The notes under the pieces are model-generated. The model did not search any database. It had not been told where the DNA came from and worked only from the letters and a program-made list of their open reading frames with translations. A DNA stretch of 64,000 bases from a virus: positions 1-64,000 of IMG/VR virus record IMGVR_UViG_3300024999_000073, one strand, 5' to 3'. Made by a program: the position numbers and the translations under genes. This document shows positions 57,734 through 64,000 of this stretch, one piece after another (the stretch's first letter is position 1; each line of letters begins with the position of its first letter).

Positions 57734-58301
57734 TTTTGACCTCCTCTGACTTCGGTTCGAACTCCGTGGCCTTCTTGTAGGGCAGGAACGGGTCCTTGTC
57801 CTCATAGTTCATCGGCATGATGAGCGCAAAGCAGCGCGCTCCCGGAATTCCACCACCAGCATCGATGCGCCCAACGATCTCTATAGGGGATTCTTTTGTG
57901 AAAACCCTCAGCAACACTGGGCCTGTCATGCCAGATATGGTCTCCCTGAGAAACTTGACGTCCACGGCGACGACGATCGGTTCTTCTTTCCGCTGCGCTA
58001 TCCTGGCAATGTTCGGGTATTCCATACTATACATGCTGTAATCATAGGTCTCCAAGTACCTGCCTATGCAAAGAACCCTTTGTGTACCGTTCTGGAGAAG
58101 CGATGGGGGTAGTAATGCCTTCGTCTCGACAGCGTGGACGAAAAATCCATTCGTTGACTCTGCGATACCTTTCTCGCAATTTATGTTCACGCATTCCAAA
58201 CGTGGACGGTAATGATCTTTTGATGTTGCTTTCAATAGCCAGCGCATAATACGCGCCGCTACCGGACTTAGCTTTACAATACTCTTGAGTTCGTGTTCCA
58301 T
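57708..58301 (-). CDS. Sliding-clamp-like (DnaN-type) protein
   Basis: 197 aa from ATG 58301 with AAGAGG upstream. The segments VAVDVKFLRETISGMTGPVL, FTKESPIEIVG and ARCFALIMPMN match the last domain of bacterial beta clamps (KFL..AL, P....I, LIMPM). Full-length clamps are ~370 aa, so this is shorter: perhaps a two-domain clamp relative or a clamp-mimic. The dispersed element lies 20 nt upstream in its leader. Confidence 0.55.
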   Translation of the reverse strand: MEHELKSIVKLSPVAARIMRWLLKATSKDHYRPRLECVNINCEKGIAESTNGFFVHAVETKALLPPSLLQNGTQRVLCIGRYLETYDYSMYSMEYPNIARIAQRKEEPIVVAVDVKFLRETISGMTGPVLLRVFTKESPIEIVGRIDAGGGIPGARCFALIMPMNYEDKDPFLPYKKATEFEPKSEEVKNVLNNPSV

Positions 58302-58320
58302 TTTTGTTTGCCTCTTATCT

Positions 58321-58333
58321 TGCGAATGTTCCC
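58321..58333 (-). repeat. Dispersed 13-bp element, copy 12 (GGGAACATTCGCA)
   Basis: Leader of the clamp-like gene, followed on its strand by AGATAAGAGG and the start codon. If the longer in-frame start is used it is read R-E-H-S-Q-D. Confidence 0.85.
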
Positions 58334-58337
58334 GCAT

Positions 58338-58778
58338 TTAGTGGATTGGTTCGTACCTGCACCAGATTACATCTGGGCATAATTTCTCTATGATCGGGTG
58401 CAGCACTTCCCAATTGCCGCCGCCTAATCCACAACCGATTTTCCACGGCGCGTAGACCTCAAGCTCGCTTATCATGGCATATTCCGCAACTTTCGGCCAC
58501 ACCATCTTGTGAGCCTGGTAGTTTGTGTATCTGCGTTGCCATCCAACGTCGCGCTGGCAAAACAGATTTGCTACTACAATCGATGGAAATATCTGAACAA
58601 ATTGCACATCTCCGAGATGAAACGTCCCAAAATACTCCTGATATGCCCAGTACACAGAAGGCCATTTATTCTTGATTTGCAAGGCTAGACCAGCACCCAT
58701 TACCCCATCCATGTTTACCTGGTGCGCGATCAAGCCAATTTCTATGGTGAGAATGTCTTTCTTGATTACTTGTGCCAT
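58338..58778 (-). CDS. Macro-domain protein (ADP-ribose binding/hydrolase-like)
   Basis: 146 aa, full domain length. Signature residues: AHQVNMDGVMGAGLALQIKN (NxxxxxGxGxAxxIK substrate loop) and KIGCGLGGGNWEVLHPIIEK (CGLGGGxW second loop). Macro domains bind ADP-ribose or hydrolyse ADP-ribosylation products; several phages carry them to remove Appr-1''-p or counter ADP-ribosylation. Co-oriented with an RNA ligase-containing phage, tRNA repair chemistry is a possible link but only a guess. Confidence 0.85.
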   Translation of the reverse strand: MAQVIKKDILTIEIGLIAHQVNMDGVMGAGLALQIKNKWPSVYWAYQEYFGTFHLGDVQFVQIFPSIVVANLFCQRDVGWQRRYTNYQAHKMVWPKVAEYAMISELEVYAPWKIGCGLGGGNWEVLHPIIEKLCPDVIWCRYEPIH

Positions 58779-58779
58779 A

Positions 58780-59100
58780 TCAATCTGTTACACGACGTGG
58801 TGCAGCTGGGGTATATTCGCGTTGGCGCACAACCCAATACTCGCCAGGCACAATTTCAACAGCATTATGCTCCTGATGATCGACTGTGGTTGGTTCTGCA
58901 ACCACTAACAGCATACGCTCATCAACTTGAAAAAGCTGAGCGCAAGCAGCGTCGATGCTGTGGTGGTGTCCTGTGGCCTCGCCACGCGCCAGGATTAGCC
59001 GGGCGTTTTCTGGTGCAATGACTTTCATGTTTCCACGTTGTTCTTTCCTCGTCCTCACGGAGATAAGTAGAACATCGCCTTGCCTTAGTTGTTTCTTCAT
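58780..59100 (-). CDS. Conserved small protein of phages and plasmids
   Basis: 106 aa, RBS AAAGGAG. The pattern RQGDVLLISV, LILARGEATGHHHS, VPGEYWVVRQREYTP resembles a small family I recall from actinobacterial and environmental mobile elements, often beside DUF6745-type genes as here. Beta-barrel-like; function unknown. Confidence 0.6.
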   Translation of the reverse strand: MKKQLRQGDVLLISVRTRKEQRGNMKVIAPENARLILARGEATGHHHSIDAACAQLFQVDERMLLVVAEPTTVDHQEHNAVEIVPGEYWVVRQREYTPAAPRRVTD

Positions 59101-59114
59101 TTCGATCTCCTTTT

Positions 59115-60602
59115 CTATGACTGAACTTCTGGCTTATACTCATGTTCTTGTAAGCCGAACGTCCAGGCAATCGCTTGCCTGGGAGTCGCCATATCAGGTG
59201 GGACACGTAAATAATAATTCTTGTACGTTCCATCTTGTTCGGGCGTTGAATTCTTAACCTCAACAATGACGATTAGCTCATCATTAGCTACTTCGCGCCG
59301 AAAGAGTGTACCAAAATCATCTTCGATGTATATTTTTGATCCAGAAGCGAAAAGATAATTCTCTGCACCAATCTGATCTATCATCACACGCCTGATCTCA
59401 ACATTAGTCTCGGCGTCAATCTTTGACACAGTGATCTCTTGTGGTCTCTCAATCACGTATTCTGGCACCATAACGCCATGCACGGCATAGATTTTCCACC
59501 CATCTGAGAATGTGACTGCGGGTCCAGAATCGTTGTGCATTCGCCAACGATCATCCATACCAATGAATATTGGTCTATCGCAAACAAAGCATACATTCTC
59601 GAATGGATACCACCAAAATGAATTCTCTGCCAGATTTTTCCAATGATTCAAAATTATCATCTGGTCATCGGTGTGCATTGGGCGTAATTTTTCATGGGGA
59701 TAAAGGTAAAATGAAATCCAATTTGAATCTAAACTTCCCCATAAACTTGTTGGGATAAATTCTATTTTGCTGTTATCCCGCAGGTTATCCCCCAGGTTAG
59801 CCCACAGGTTATTCTCCAGGTTCTCCCCCAGGTTAGCCCCCAGGTTATCCCACAGGTTATCCCGCAGGTTATCCCCCAGGTTAGCCCGCAGGTTATCCCC
59901 CAGGTTAGCCCGCAGGTTATCCCCCAGGTTAGCCCCCAGGTTAGCCCACAGGTTATTCTCCAGGTTCTCCCCCAGGTTATCCCCCAGGTTATCCCCCAGG
60001 TTCTCCCCCAGGTTATCCCGCAGGTTATCCCACAGGTTAGCCCGCAGGTTATCCCGCAGGTTAGCCCCCAGGTTAGCCCACAGGTTAGCCCGCAGGTTAT
60101 CCCCCAGGTTCTCCCACAGGTTAGCCCGCAGGTTATCCCGCAGGTTAGCCCGCAGGTTATCCCGCAGGTTAGCCCCCAGGTTAGCCCACAGGTTAGCCCG
60201 CAGGTTATCCCCCAGGTTATCCCACAGGTTAGCCCCCAGGTTAGCCCGCAGGTTCTCCCCCAGGTTATCCCACAGGTTAGCCCGCAGGTTATCCTCCAGG
60301 TTATCCCCCAGGTTATCCCACAGGTTATTCTCCAGGTTCTCCCCCAGGTTATCCCCCAGGTTAGCCCACAGGTTATCCCACAGGTTAGCCCACAGATTGA
60401 TGACTACAACAGCAGTCAATGGACTTTTACAATGCCATATAATCGGCGGCTTTTTATTTATCGTCATGTAGAATTTGTCTATCGTTGGCCTGATCGCTCT
60501 CAGATTGGCTGGACCCGTAGATAAGCCGATCTTTCGCCATTTCTCTCGGAAGGCGATCATTTCAAGTTCTTGTTCAGGCGTTAATGATTGTATTTTGCTC
60601 AT
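59115..60602 (-). CDS. DUF6745-like protein with ~52 tetrapeptide repeats
   Basis: 495 aa. Residues ~1-65 are a globular cap (IRPTIDKFYMTINKKPPIIW). Residues ~68-277 are an uninterrupted array of about 52 tetrapeptides [W/G/R/E][A/D/E/N]NL. Residues ~290-430 fit a DUF6745-type domain (HNDSGPAVTFSDGWKIYAVH, GVMVPEYVIERPQEIT, RRVMIDQIGAENYL). Period four distinguishes it from pentapeptide repeats. The remainder (FRREVANDELIVIVEVKN, YYLRVPPDM) is conserved-looking. Function unknown. Confidence 0.7.
   Translation of the reverse strand: MSKIQSLTPEQELEMIAFREKWRKIGLSTGPANLRAIRPTIDKFYMTINKKPPIIWHCKSPLTAVVVINLWANLWDNLWANLGDNLGENLENNLWDNLGDNLEDNLRANLWDNLGENLRANLGANLWDNLGDNLRANLWANLGANLRDNLRANLRDNLRANLWENLGDNLRANLWANLGANLRDNLRANLWDNLRDNLGENLGDNLGDNLGENLENNLWANLGANLGDNLRANLGDNLRANLGDNLRDNLWDNLGANLGENLENNLWANLGDNLRDNSKIEFIPTSLWGSLDSNWISFYLYPHEKLRPMHTDDQMIILNHWKNLAENSFWWYPFENVCFVCDRPIFIGMDDRWRMHNDSGPAVTFSDGWKIYAVHGVMVPEYVIERPQEITVSKIDAETNVEIRRVMIDQIGAENYLFASGSKIYIEDDFGTLFRREVANDELIVIVEVKNSTPEQDGTYKNYYLRVPPDMATPRQAIAWTFGLQEHEYKPEVQS
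59772..60397 (-). repeat. 12-bp coding satellite, ~52 units
   Basis: Plus strand reads CAGGTTATCCCC-type units repeated without a break. CAGGTT (AAC-CTG in the gene) is almost invariant. The other six bases come from a few choices: codon 1 TGG, GGG, CGG or GAG; codon 2 GCT, GAT, GAG or AAT. Confidence 0.95.
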
Positions 60603-60603
60603 C

Positions 60604-60858
60604 TTAGGTCTCTTCTTTATAGTGGTAGAAAGTCTCCGCTACTAGGTGGAAATAGGCCAGTACCTTGACGGGAATTGTGGGGATGCGCCCTCTGACATAA
60701 TCGTTGAGGAACTGGACGCTCATCCCGCAGGCTTTGGCAAACTTGCGCTGAGACCCCATCTTTTCGATCTCAAGCCAAACCATAGCAGCGACATCGACAG
60801 TGGACAGAATAACGTCAACAAGTACCTTTTCTTCAGCTTCGGTATGTGTATGCGCCAT
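60604..60858 (-). CDS. XRE-type HTH regulator
   Basis: 84 aa, RBS GAGGTAAT. Residues ~30-70 (MGSQRKFAKACGMSVQFLND, YVRGRIPTIPVKVLAYFHL) form an XRE/Cro-type HTH. It immediately precedes the DUF6745-like gene (1-nt gap), so it may regulate that operon. Confidence 0.7.
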   Translation of the reverse strand: MAHTHTEAEEKVLVDVILSTVDVAAMVWLEIEKMGSQRKFAKACGMSVQFLNDYVRGRIPTIPVKVLAYFHLVAETFYHYKEET

Positions 60859-60864
60859 ATTACC

Positions 60865-61329
60865 TCACTCGTCATCGTTGGCTATGATCTGGCAGGCGAA
60901 GTTCAAAGCCCGCCCAAGAGCAATTTCACGGCCAATCTTGCAATTGTAACTATCCTTAACAGAGCAGACCGCGGTTCCGCCATACACATATTGGCCTTGA
61001 TTTCCAACAATGATCGAGACTTCAGTCAAGCCGCCTCTGGTTTGCAAAGTGCCACTATTGTCGTGTTTTGTCTTTTTGCAGCGCATCTGGCGCTGAAGCA
61101 TAAAGACTGGACGCCCTTTGGTATCCACTCCAATGCCATATCGCCGGTAATGTTCGACAGTAATATTCCAGATCACGCAGTCCGATGGAATTCGTCTCAA
61201 CAGGCGTGTCTCTTGGGTATACAGCGGAATGACTCTACGCAGCATTTGGTGTCCATCGAATGTTACGATTTCATTCTTGTCTTTCTTTACTAGCTCAGGT
61301 TGCTCGTCCACTTCTTTCTCCTTTATCAA
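60865..61329 (-). CDS. Unknown protein
   Basis: 154 aa from TTG 61329 overlapping the upstream stop. Beta-rich middle (CVIWNITVEHYRRYGIGVDT, LTEVSIIVGNQGQYVYGGTA) and a helical end (GREIALGRALNFACQIIAND). Some phage proteins end this way, but I cannot name it. Confidence 0.5.
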   Translation of the reverse strand: MIKEKEVDEQPELVKKDKNEIVTFDGHQMLRRVIPLYTQETRLLRRIPSDCVIWNITVEHYRRYGIGVDTKGRPVFMLQRQMRCKKTKHDNSGTLQTRGGLTEVSIIVGNQGQYVYGGTAVCSVKDSYNCKIGREIALGRALNFACQIIANDDE

Positions 61330-61619
61330 CTGTCTCCATACTCTTGAGGATGTCCTGGATGCCCTTCGATTCTTTCACTCAAATCTTCACTCTGATTGTC
61401 TTGCGAAGCCTTGATGAGTGTTCGAGTCCATTCGATCTTTCGAGACGCCTCGAAGTTTCCACATTTGTCGCAGAACATCATGAACGTCTTTGGCGGCACA
61501 AAGCCATATACGCTGACATGTTCTCTCGAATGCCCATACGGGCATCCTGGAAGATAATAGAGATAATGATCTCCCAAGTATTGCTTTATCAGGGTGTCCA
61601 ATTCACTAAAATAGCCCAT
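61326..61619 (-). CDS. Unknown protein with zinc-finger-like cysteines
   Basis: 97 aa. GCPYGHSREHVSVYGF and FCDKCGNFEASRKIEW supply four Cys/His ligands. The dispersed element is 20 nt upstream of its ATG. Not recognised. Confidence 0.55.
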   Translation of the reverse strand: MGYFSELDTLIKQYLGDHYLYYLPGCPYGHSREHVSVYGFVPPKTFMMFCDKCGNFEASRKIEWTRTLIKASQDNQSEDLSERIEGHPGHPQEYGDS

Positions 61620-61638
61620 AGCTCACCTAATTTAATTA

Positions 61639-61651
61639 TGCGAATGTTCGC
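61639..61651 (-). repeat. Dispersed 13-bp element, copy 13 (GCGAACATTCGCA)
   Basis: Part of TATGCGAA-CA-TTCGCATA, the most symmetric copy, 20 nt before the 61619 start. Confidence 0.85.
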
Positions 61652-61670
61652 ATATTATCATTCGAGATGC

Positions 61671-61925
61671 TCACTCCAGCGTCGCTTCTTCGTCGGCGTT
61701 TTTGAGTTGCTCTCCGCTCAACTCTCGCTCGCGCCAGACTTTCAGGGTTTGGATATCAATCATGGCGGCCTGGATGTCCAGGTTCCGTGCGTTGATGAGC
61801 GCGGTTTTATGCTCGATCATGCGAGTAATAGCAGACTCTAGAGACTCGAAATACTCGAACTCATCTTTCTTGAGGATAGACCGGTATGTTAGGCCATCTC
61901 CAAAGAGACACTTCTCGTGTTTCAT
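61671..61925 (-). CDS. Unknown helical protein
   Basis: 84 aa. Mostly helix (YFESLESAITRMIEHKTALI, DIQTLKVWRERELSGEQLKN). Start overlaps the upstream stop (ATGA). Unknown. Confidence 0.5.
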   Translation of the reverse strand: MKHEKCLFGDGLTYRSILKKDEFEYFESLESAITRMIEHKTALINARNLDIQAAMIDIQTLKVWRERELSGEQLKNADEEATLE

Positions 61926-62173
61926 GATTGTTCATCCGGCTTTGTCAGGTACGCACTCAGGTCTGATGCGATCTGCGCGCGCATCTCTGTTTTCTTGACC
62001 ACGAATGGCAACTCCAAGACTTTTGCAGCCTTCCCAAAAGCAGACTTGTTGAGGGTCAATGCCGATGGGCAGTTCTGAGATGCCCACCATTCTGCCCTAA
62101 GCGCCCCGTCCCCGAATGGCATTAATGCCACGAAGGGTCGGCCATGTTGGATAGAGGGTCGCACTATCCCCAA
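61922..62173 (-). CDS. Unknown small protein, start uncertain
   Basis: 83 aa from TTG 62173, which has no clear RBS; an internal ATG (MPFGDGALRAEWW) is another possible start. Basic centre (NKSAFGKAAKVLELPFVVKK). Coupled to the next gene by ATGA. Confidence 0.4.
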   Translation of the reverse strand: MGIVRPSIQHGRPFVALMPFGDGALRAEWWASQNCPSALTLNKSAFGKAAKVLELPFVVKKTEMRAQIASDLSAYLTKPDEQS

Positions 62174-62400
62174 TGAACGTTTGACATGGCGAATTTCAGT
62201 TCATTGGTAGAGCATCGACCTTGTCCAGCGGGCGCATTGGGCAAAGCAGAATCCCCACGCCAGTCTGCCATACGGAGGACAATCAATGTCCGACCCGTGC
62301 CAGTTATACCCATTTTAGCCTGGGTTATAGGCCCGTCACCCATAGGTCGCACGGCGCATGTTGGCAGGTGATTCTGCGAACGTCTTAGGTTATAAAGGTG

Positions 62401-62643
62401 CTATCCGTCTCTAGATTCTCGTACATAAGCTGGTTGTCGTGTAACTTCCATAGCGAGTTTCACACGCGGGCACGTCATCCGGTCTTGCTTGAAGCCTAAC
62501 TTCTTGTAGATCGCACTCATGTGGTTCTTGACTGTGCCAGGCTGGATATTCAATATCTCAGCGATTGCATTGTTGGAATATCCATAAGCTACCAGGCCCG
62601 CAATCTGGTGCTCGCGCTTAGATAAATCGGTGAAGTCGCTCAT
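62401..62643 (-). CDS. LuxR-type HTH protein
   Basis: 80 aa from ATG 62643. DLSKREHQIAGLVAYGYSNN, AIAEILNIQPGTVKNHMSAI, YKKLG is a complete GerE/LuxR HTH; nothing else is present, so it is a stand-alone DNA-binding domain. TATAAT precedes its start closely and may be the -10 of a leaderless transcript. A longer in-frame start exists upstream. Confidence 0.75.
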   Translation of the reverse strand: MSDFTDLSKREHQIAGLVAYGYSNNAIAEILNIQPGTVKNHMSAIYKKLGFKQDRMTCPRVKLAMEVTRQPAYVRESRDG

Positions 62644-62762
62644 TATAGCTTGGCGACGATATACTTCAGGGTGTCGATCAACTCGCGGAGATCGTTGACC
62701 TGGCTCCGCTGTTGAGTTCGACTGCAACAGAAAGTATTGGTTTCAGTTTTAGTTCTGCCATC

Positions 62763-62972
62763 TTATGATCTTTTAGACTTAATTCCAGGGCGATAAAAGA
62801 ATATTGACGATAAAAGCAATAGCCCGAAAGCCTGCCAGAAATCGATTAATGGCAGACCAAAGATATCAGGGCATAACGCATTCCAAAGTAACATGGTTAT
62901 CCATGATGTCAGTGCAGCTAGACCTATTGCCGCGGCTATTATTACTACAAAATCAAAGAGTACGATTTTCAT
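62763..62972 (-). CDS. Small two-helix membrane protein
   Basis: 69 aa, RBS AGGAG. Helices at ~residues 4-30 (LFDFVVIIAAAIGLAALTSW) and ~42-60 (FWQAFGLLLLSSIFFY), basic tail (KSKRS). Function unknown. Confidence 0.6.
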   Translation of the reverse strand: MKIVLFDFVVIIAAAIGLAALTSWITMLLWNALCPDIFGLPLIDFWQAFGLLLLSSIFFYRPGIKSKRS

Positions 62973-63023
62973 CTTATAATCTCCTGTGTATGCTATCTAT
63001 CATATCACAATAACAGGCGGGTT

Positions 63024-63221
63024 TCAGGCCAGTTTCTGATCTCCCGCACAATCTTGCGAATGTTCACCGATTACATCTCCGGCTGTAAGTTGTGGCAAGT
63101 CCGCATCCCGCCAGGTGCCATCGATGATATTCATGGCTTCATCCATCGCAGCCAGAACCGCTTTCATTGTTGCTGTTTTTCCACATGCGCGTTCATAAAC
63201 TACGTGAATGCGAATGTTCAC
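63024..63221 (-). CDS. Unknown protein starting inside a dispersed element
   Basis: 65 aa if translated from GTG 63221, supported by GGAG 9-10 nt upstream; that GTG is the first codon of a 13-bp element (VNIRIH...). The C-terminal part IIDGTWRDADLPQLTAGDV resembles the C-terminus of the gene just upstream (IIEGTCRDADVPQLSAGE), and both end in an EHS-encoding element. Function unknown. Confidence 0.45.
   Translation of the reverse strand: MNIRIHVVYERACGKTATMKAVLAAMDEAMNIIDGTWRDADLPQLTAGDVIGEHSQDCAGDQKLA
63055..63067 (-). repeat. Dispersed 13-bp element, copy 14 (GTGAACATTCGCA)
   Basis: Minus orientation, near the 3' end of the 63024 gene, read G-E-H-S-Q-D. Confidence 0.85.
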
Positions 63222-63492
63222 GGGTTTGTTCTCCGGCTGATAGCTGGGGCACATCCGCATCTCTACATGTGCCTTCAATGATAACAAATGTGTCTTCAAT
63301 GATAACAAAACCTTCCCGTATTGCAGCTCCTACCGGCGATACTCCCCATCGAATATGAAGATCGGGTTGCTGATCCCATCGATATATAGTCGGATCATCT
63401 GTATCTGGTACAGCCCAAAATTTTTCAAAGAAATATGAGGGAATGCCGAAAGAACGGGCAATGAGTTCTCTGCAAATTTCATCAAAATCCAT
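63193..63492 (-). CDS. Unknown protein overlapping the DUF5131-like gene
   Basis: 99 aa from ATG 63492 (CAGGAG upstream). N-terminal helix (FDEICRELIARSFGIPSYFF) and middle strands (DLHIRWGVSPVGAAIREG); includes a small internal repeat (FVIIEDT/FVIIEGT). Its C-terminus is homologous to that of the following gene. Confidence 0.5.
   Translation of the reverse strand: MDFDEICRELIARSFGIPSYFFEKFWAVPDTDDPTIYRWDQQPDLHIRWGVSPVGAAIREGFVIIEDTFVIIEGTCRDADVPQLSAGEQTREHSHSRSL
63209..63221 (-). repeat. Dispersed 13-bp element, copy 15 (GTGAACATTCGCA)
   Basis: Minus orientation, preceded by CCC. It is read R-E-H-S-H-S at the end of one gene and supplies the GTG start of the next. Confidence 0.85.
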
Positions 63493-64000
63493 TGGGGAAC
63501 TCCTGTACGCGCAAATCCTCAGGCCATTCAGCGGGATCGGTGCGCTGATCCGGCCAGCCCCCAAGCTGTTTAACGTATGCTTTGACTTGCGCCTCCCTAC
63601 ATTGGTTAAGGATACTCCGCGCCCAATCCAAGTTCATCGGACGCGCGCCAGGGCCACTCTCTCCGCCAATAAGAATCCAGTCTATCGAGGCATCGGGATC
63701 AGAGACGAAACTTTGAAATGTCATCGTCATTGGCCCGTTGTTCTCAAAACCGTCTGGCTGGATGTATGACCAGTTCTCTGGAAGTTTTACCAGCCCCAAC
63801 ATCGGCTCGACGCTCACGAACCTAACCAATGCTGGGGTTTGTAGCAACAATGGTATGCGCTCATCTGCCCGTTTTTGATTCTCTGCGGTAACTCCTAACC
63901 AAACATTAGGCTGACCATTACTCCAATCAGGAGGCAAACAAGTATCCATACGCTCTGGCCTCTTGGTGAGAATGAGGAACAAATGTTGTGAACATTCACG
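63482..64000 (-). CDS. DUF5131-like (phage Gp37/Gp68) protein, 5' truncated by window
   Basis: 172 codons in the window; the frame is open to base 64000. HLFLILTKRPERM, VWLGVTAENQKRADERIPLL, RFVSVEPMLGLVKLPE, WILIGGESGPGARPM and AYVKQLGGWP match the widespread phage Gp37/Gp68 (DUF5131) family. That family resembles radical-SAM-type barrels, but its cysteine cluster would lie upstream of the window. Function unknown. Confidence 0.8.
   Translation of the reverse strand, partial: RECSQHLFLILTKRPERMDTCLPPDWSNGQPNVWLGVTAENQKRADERIPLLLQTPALVRFVSVEPMLGLVKLPENWSYIQPDGFENNGPMTMTFQSFVSDPDASIDWILIGGESGPGARPMNLDWARSILNQCREAQVKAYVKQLGGWPDQRTDPAEWPEDLRVQEFPNGF
63988..64000. repeat. Dispersed 13-bp element, copy 16 (GTGAACATTCACG)
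   Basis: At the window edge, symmetric ends, inside the DUF5131-like gene and read R-E-C-S-Q-H. Confidence 0.65.

Noticed and set aside
59772-60397. Pentapeptide-repeat protein or CRISPR-like array
   Set aside because: The period is four codons (12 bp) and the reading frame is unbroken, so it is a tetrapeptide coding satellite.
62190-62260. tRNA-like stretch (TTCATTGGTAGAGCATCGACC)
   Set aside because: It has a D-arm-like piece, but no pairing anticodon stem, no GTTC-A T loop and no acceptor partner could be found. The tract 62174-62400 is otherwise non-coding with small hairpins only.
62164-62352. 62-aa minus-strand ORF
   Set aside because: No RBS, composition like non-coding DNA, overlaps the tRNA-like stretch.
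23472-63997. Classical SOS boxes
   Set aside because: The dispersed element lacks the 4-bp spacer between GAAC and GTTC and occurs inside genes and after stops, unlike host LexA boxes.
1-64000. Diversity-generating retroelement behind the variable adhesins
   Set aside because: No reverse transcriptase frame or template/variable repeat pair was seen; the repeat variation is better explained by tandem duplication.

Overview
The window is a tailed-phage genome segment (siphovirus type: major capsid, prohead protease, portal, large terminase, long tape-measure protein, distal-tail protein). It is cut at both ends: the frame of the first gene is open to base 1 and the last gene runs off base 64000. 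No integrase, reverse transcriptase or convincing tRNA was seen. The host cannot be read directly. The mixed base composition, CACGGATT/ACACAGATT-type interspersed repeats and the accessory proteins recall phages of environmental, possibly Chloroflexota-like, bacteria, but this is a weak inference.

Layout. (1) 1-23.5 kb, + strand: adhesins, an LRR-like protein, a pectate-lyase-like tailspike, two related tail-tube-like proteins, a tail-chaperone pair with a possible frameshift, the tape measure, distal tail, three tandem lectin-like baseplate proteins, a Gp37-like tail protein, a second beta-helix spike and a holin-like pair, closed by a terminator. (2) 23.5-24.7 kb, - strand: a secreted protein, an unknown protein and a ribbon-helix-helix regulator, divergent from an RNA ligase. 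(3) 24.8-35.2 kb, + strand: RNA ligase, replication initiator with an iteron-like candidate origin inside it, DnaC-like helicase loader, LexA-type HTH protein, VRR-NUC-like nuclease, many small proteins and a methyltransferase-like protein with eight SPPY/SPPF motifs. (4) 35.4-47.0 kb, - strand: a long run of small genes around a MoxR AAA+ ATPase/VWA pair. Twelve of these genes share the leader AAGGAGTC(T/G). An untranslated, hairpin-rich tract lies at 45.6-46.2 kb. (5) 47.8-57.1 kb, + strand: terminase, portal, head-assembly proteins and major capsid, closed by two terminators. (6) 57.2-64 kb, - strand: clamp-like protein, macro-domain protein, a DUF6745-like protein with about 52 tetrapeptide repeats, HTH regulators and a DUF5131-like protein.

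Head and tail genes share a strand but are separated in the window by early-type minus-strand genes, so the order is either circularly permuted or split.

The most striking signal is a 13-bp near-palindrome, G(T/C/G)GAA(C/T)(A/G)TTCGCA. I found it 16 times between 23.4 kb and the right edge and never in the tail region. It is oriented with local transcription, often sits 15-20 nt before a start codon, and when inside genes is almost always in one reading phase. It behaves like a stoperator-type or HIP1-like dispersed element. The RHH protein, the LexA-type HTH protein and the other small DNA-binding proteins encoded here are candidate binders.
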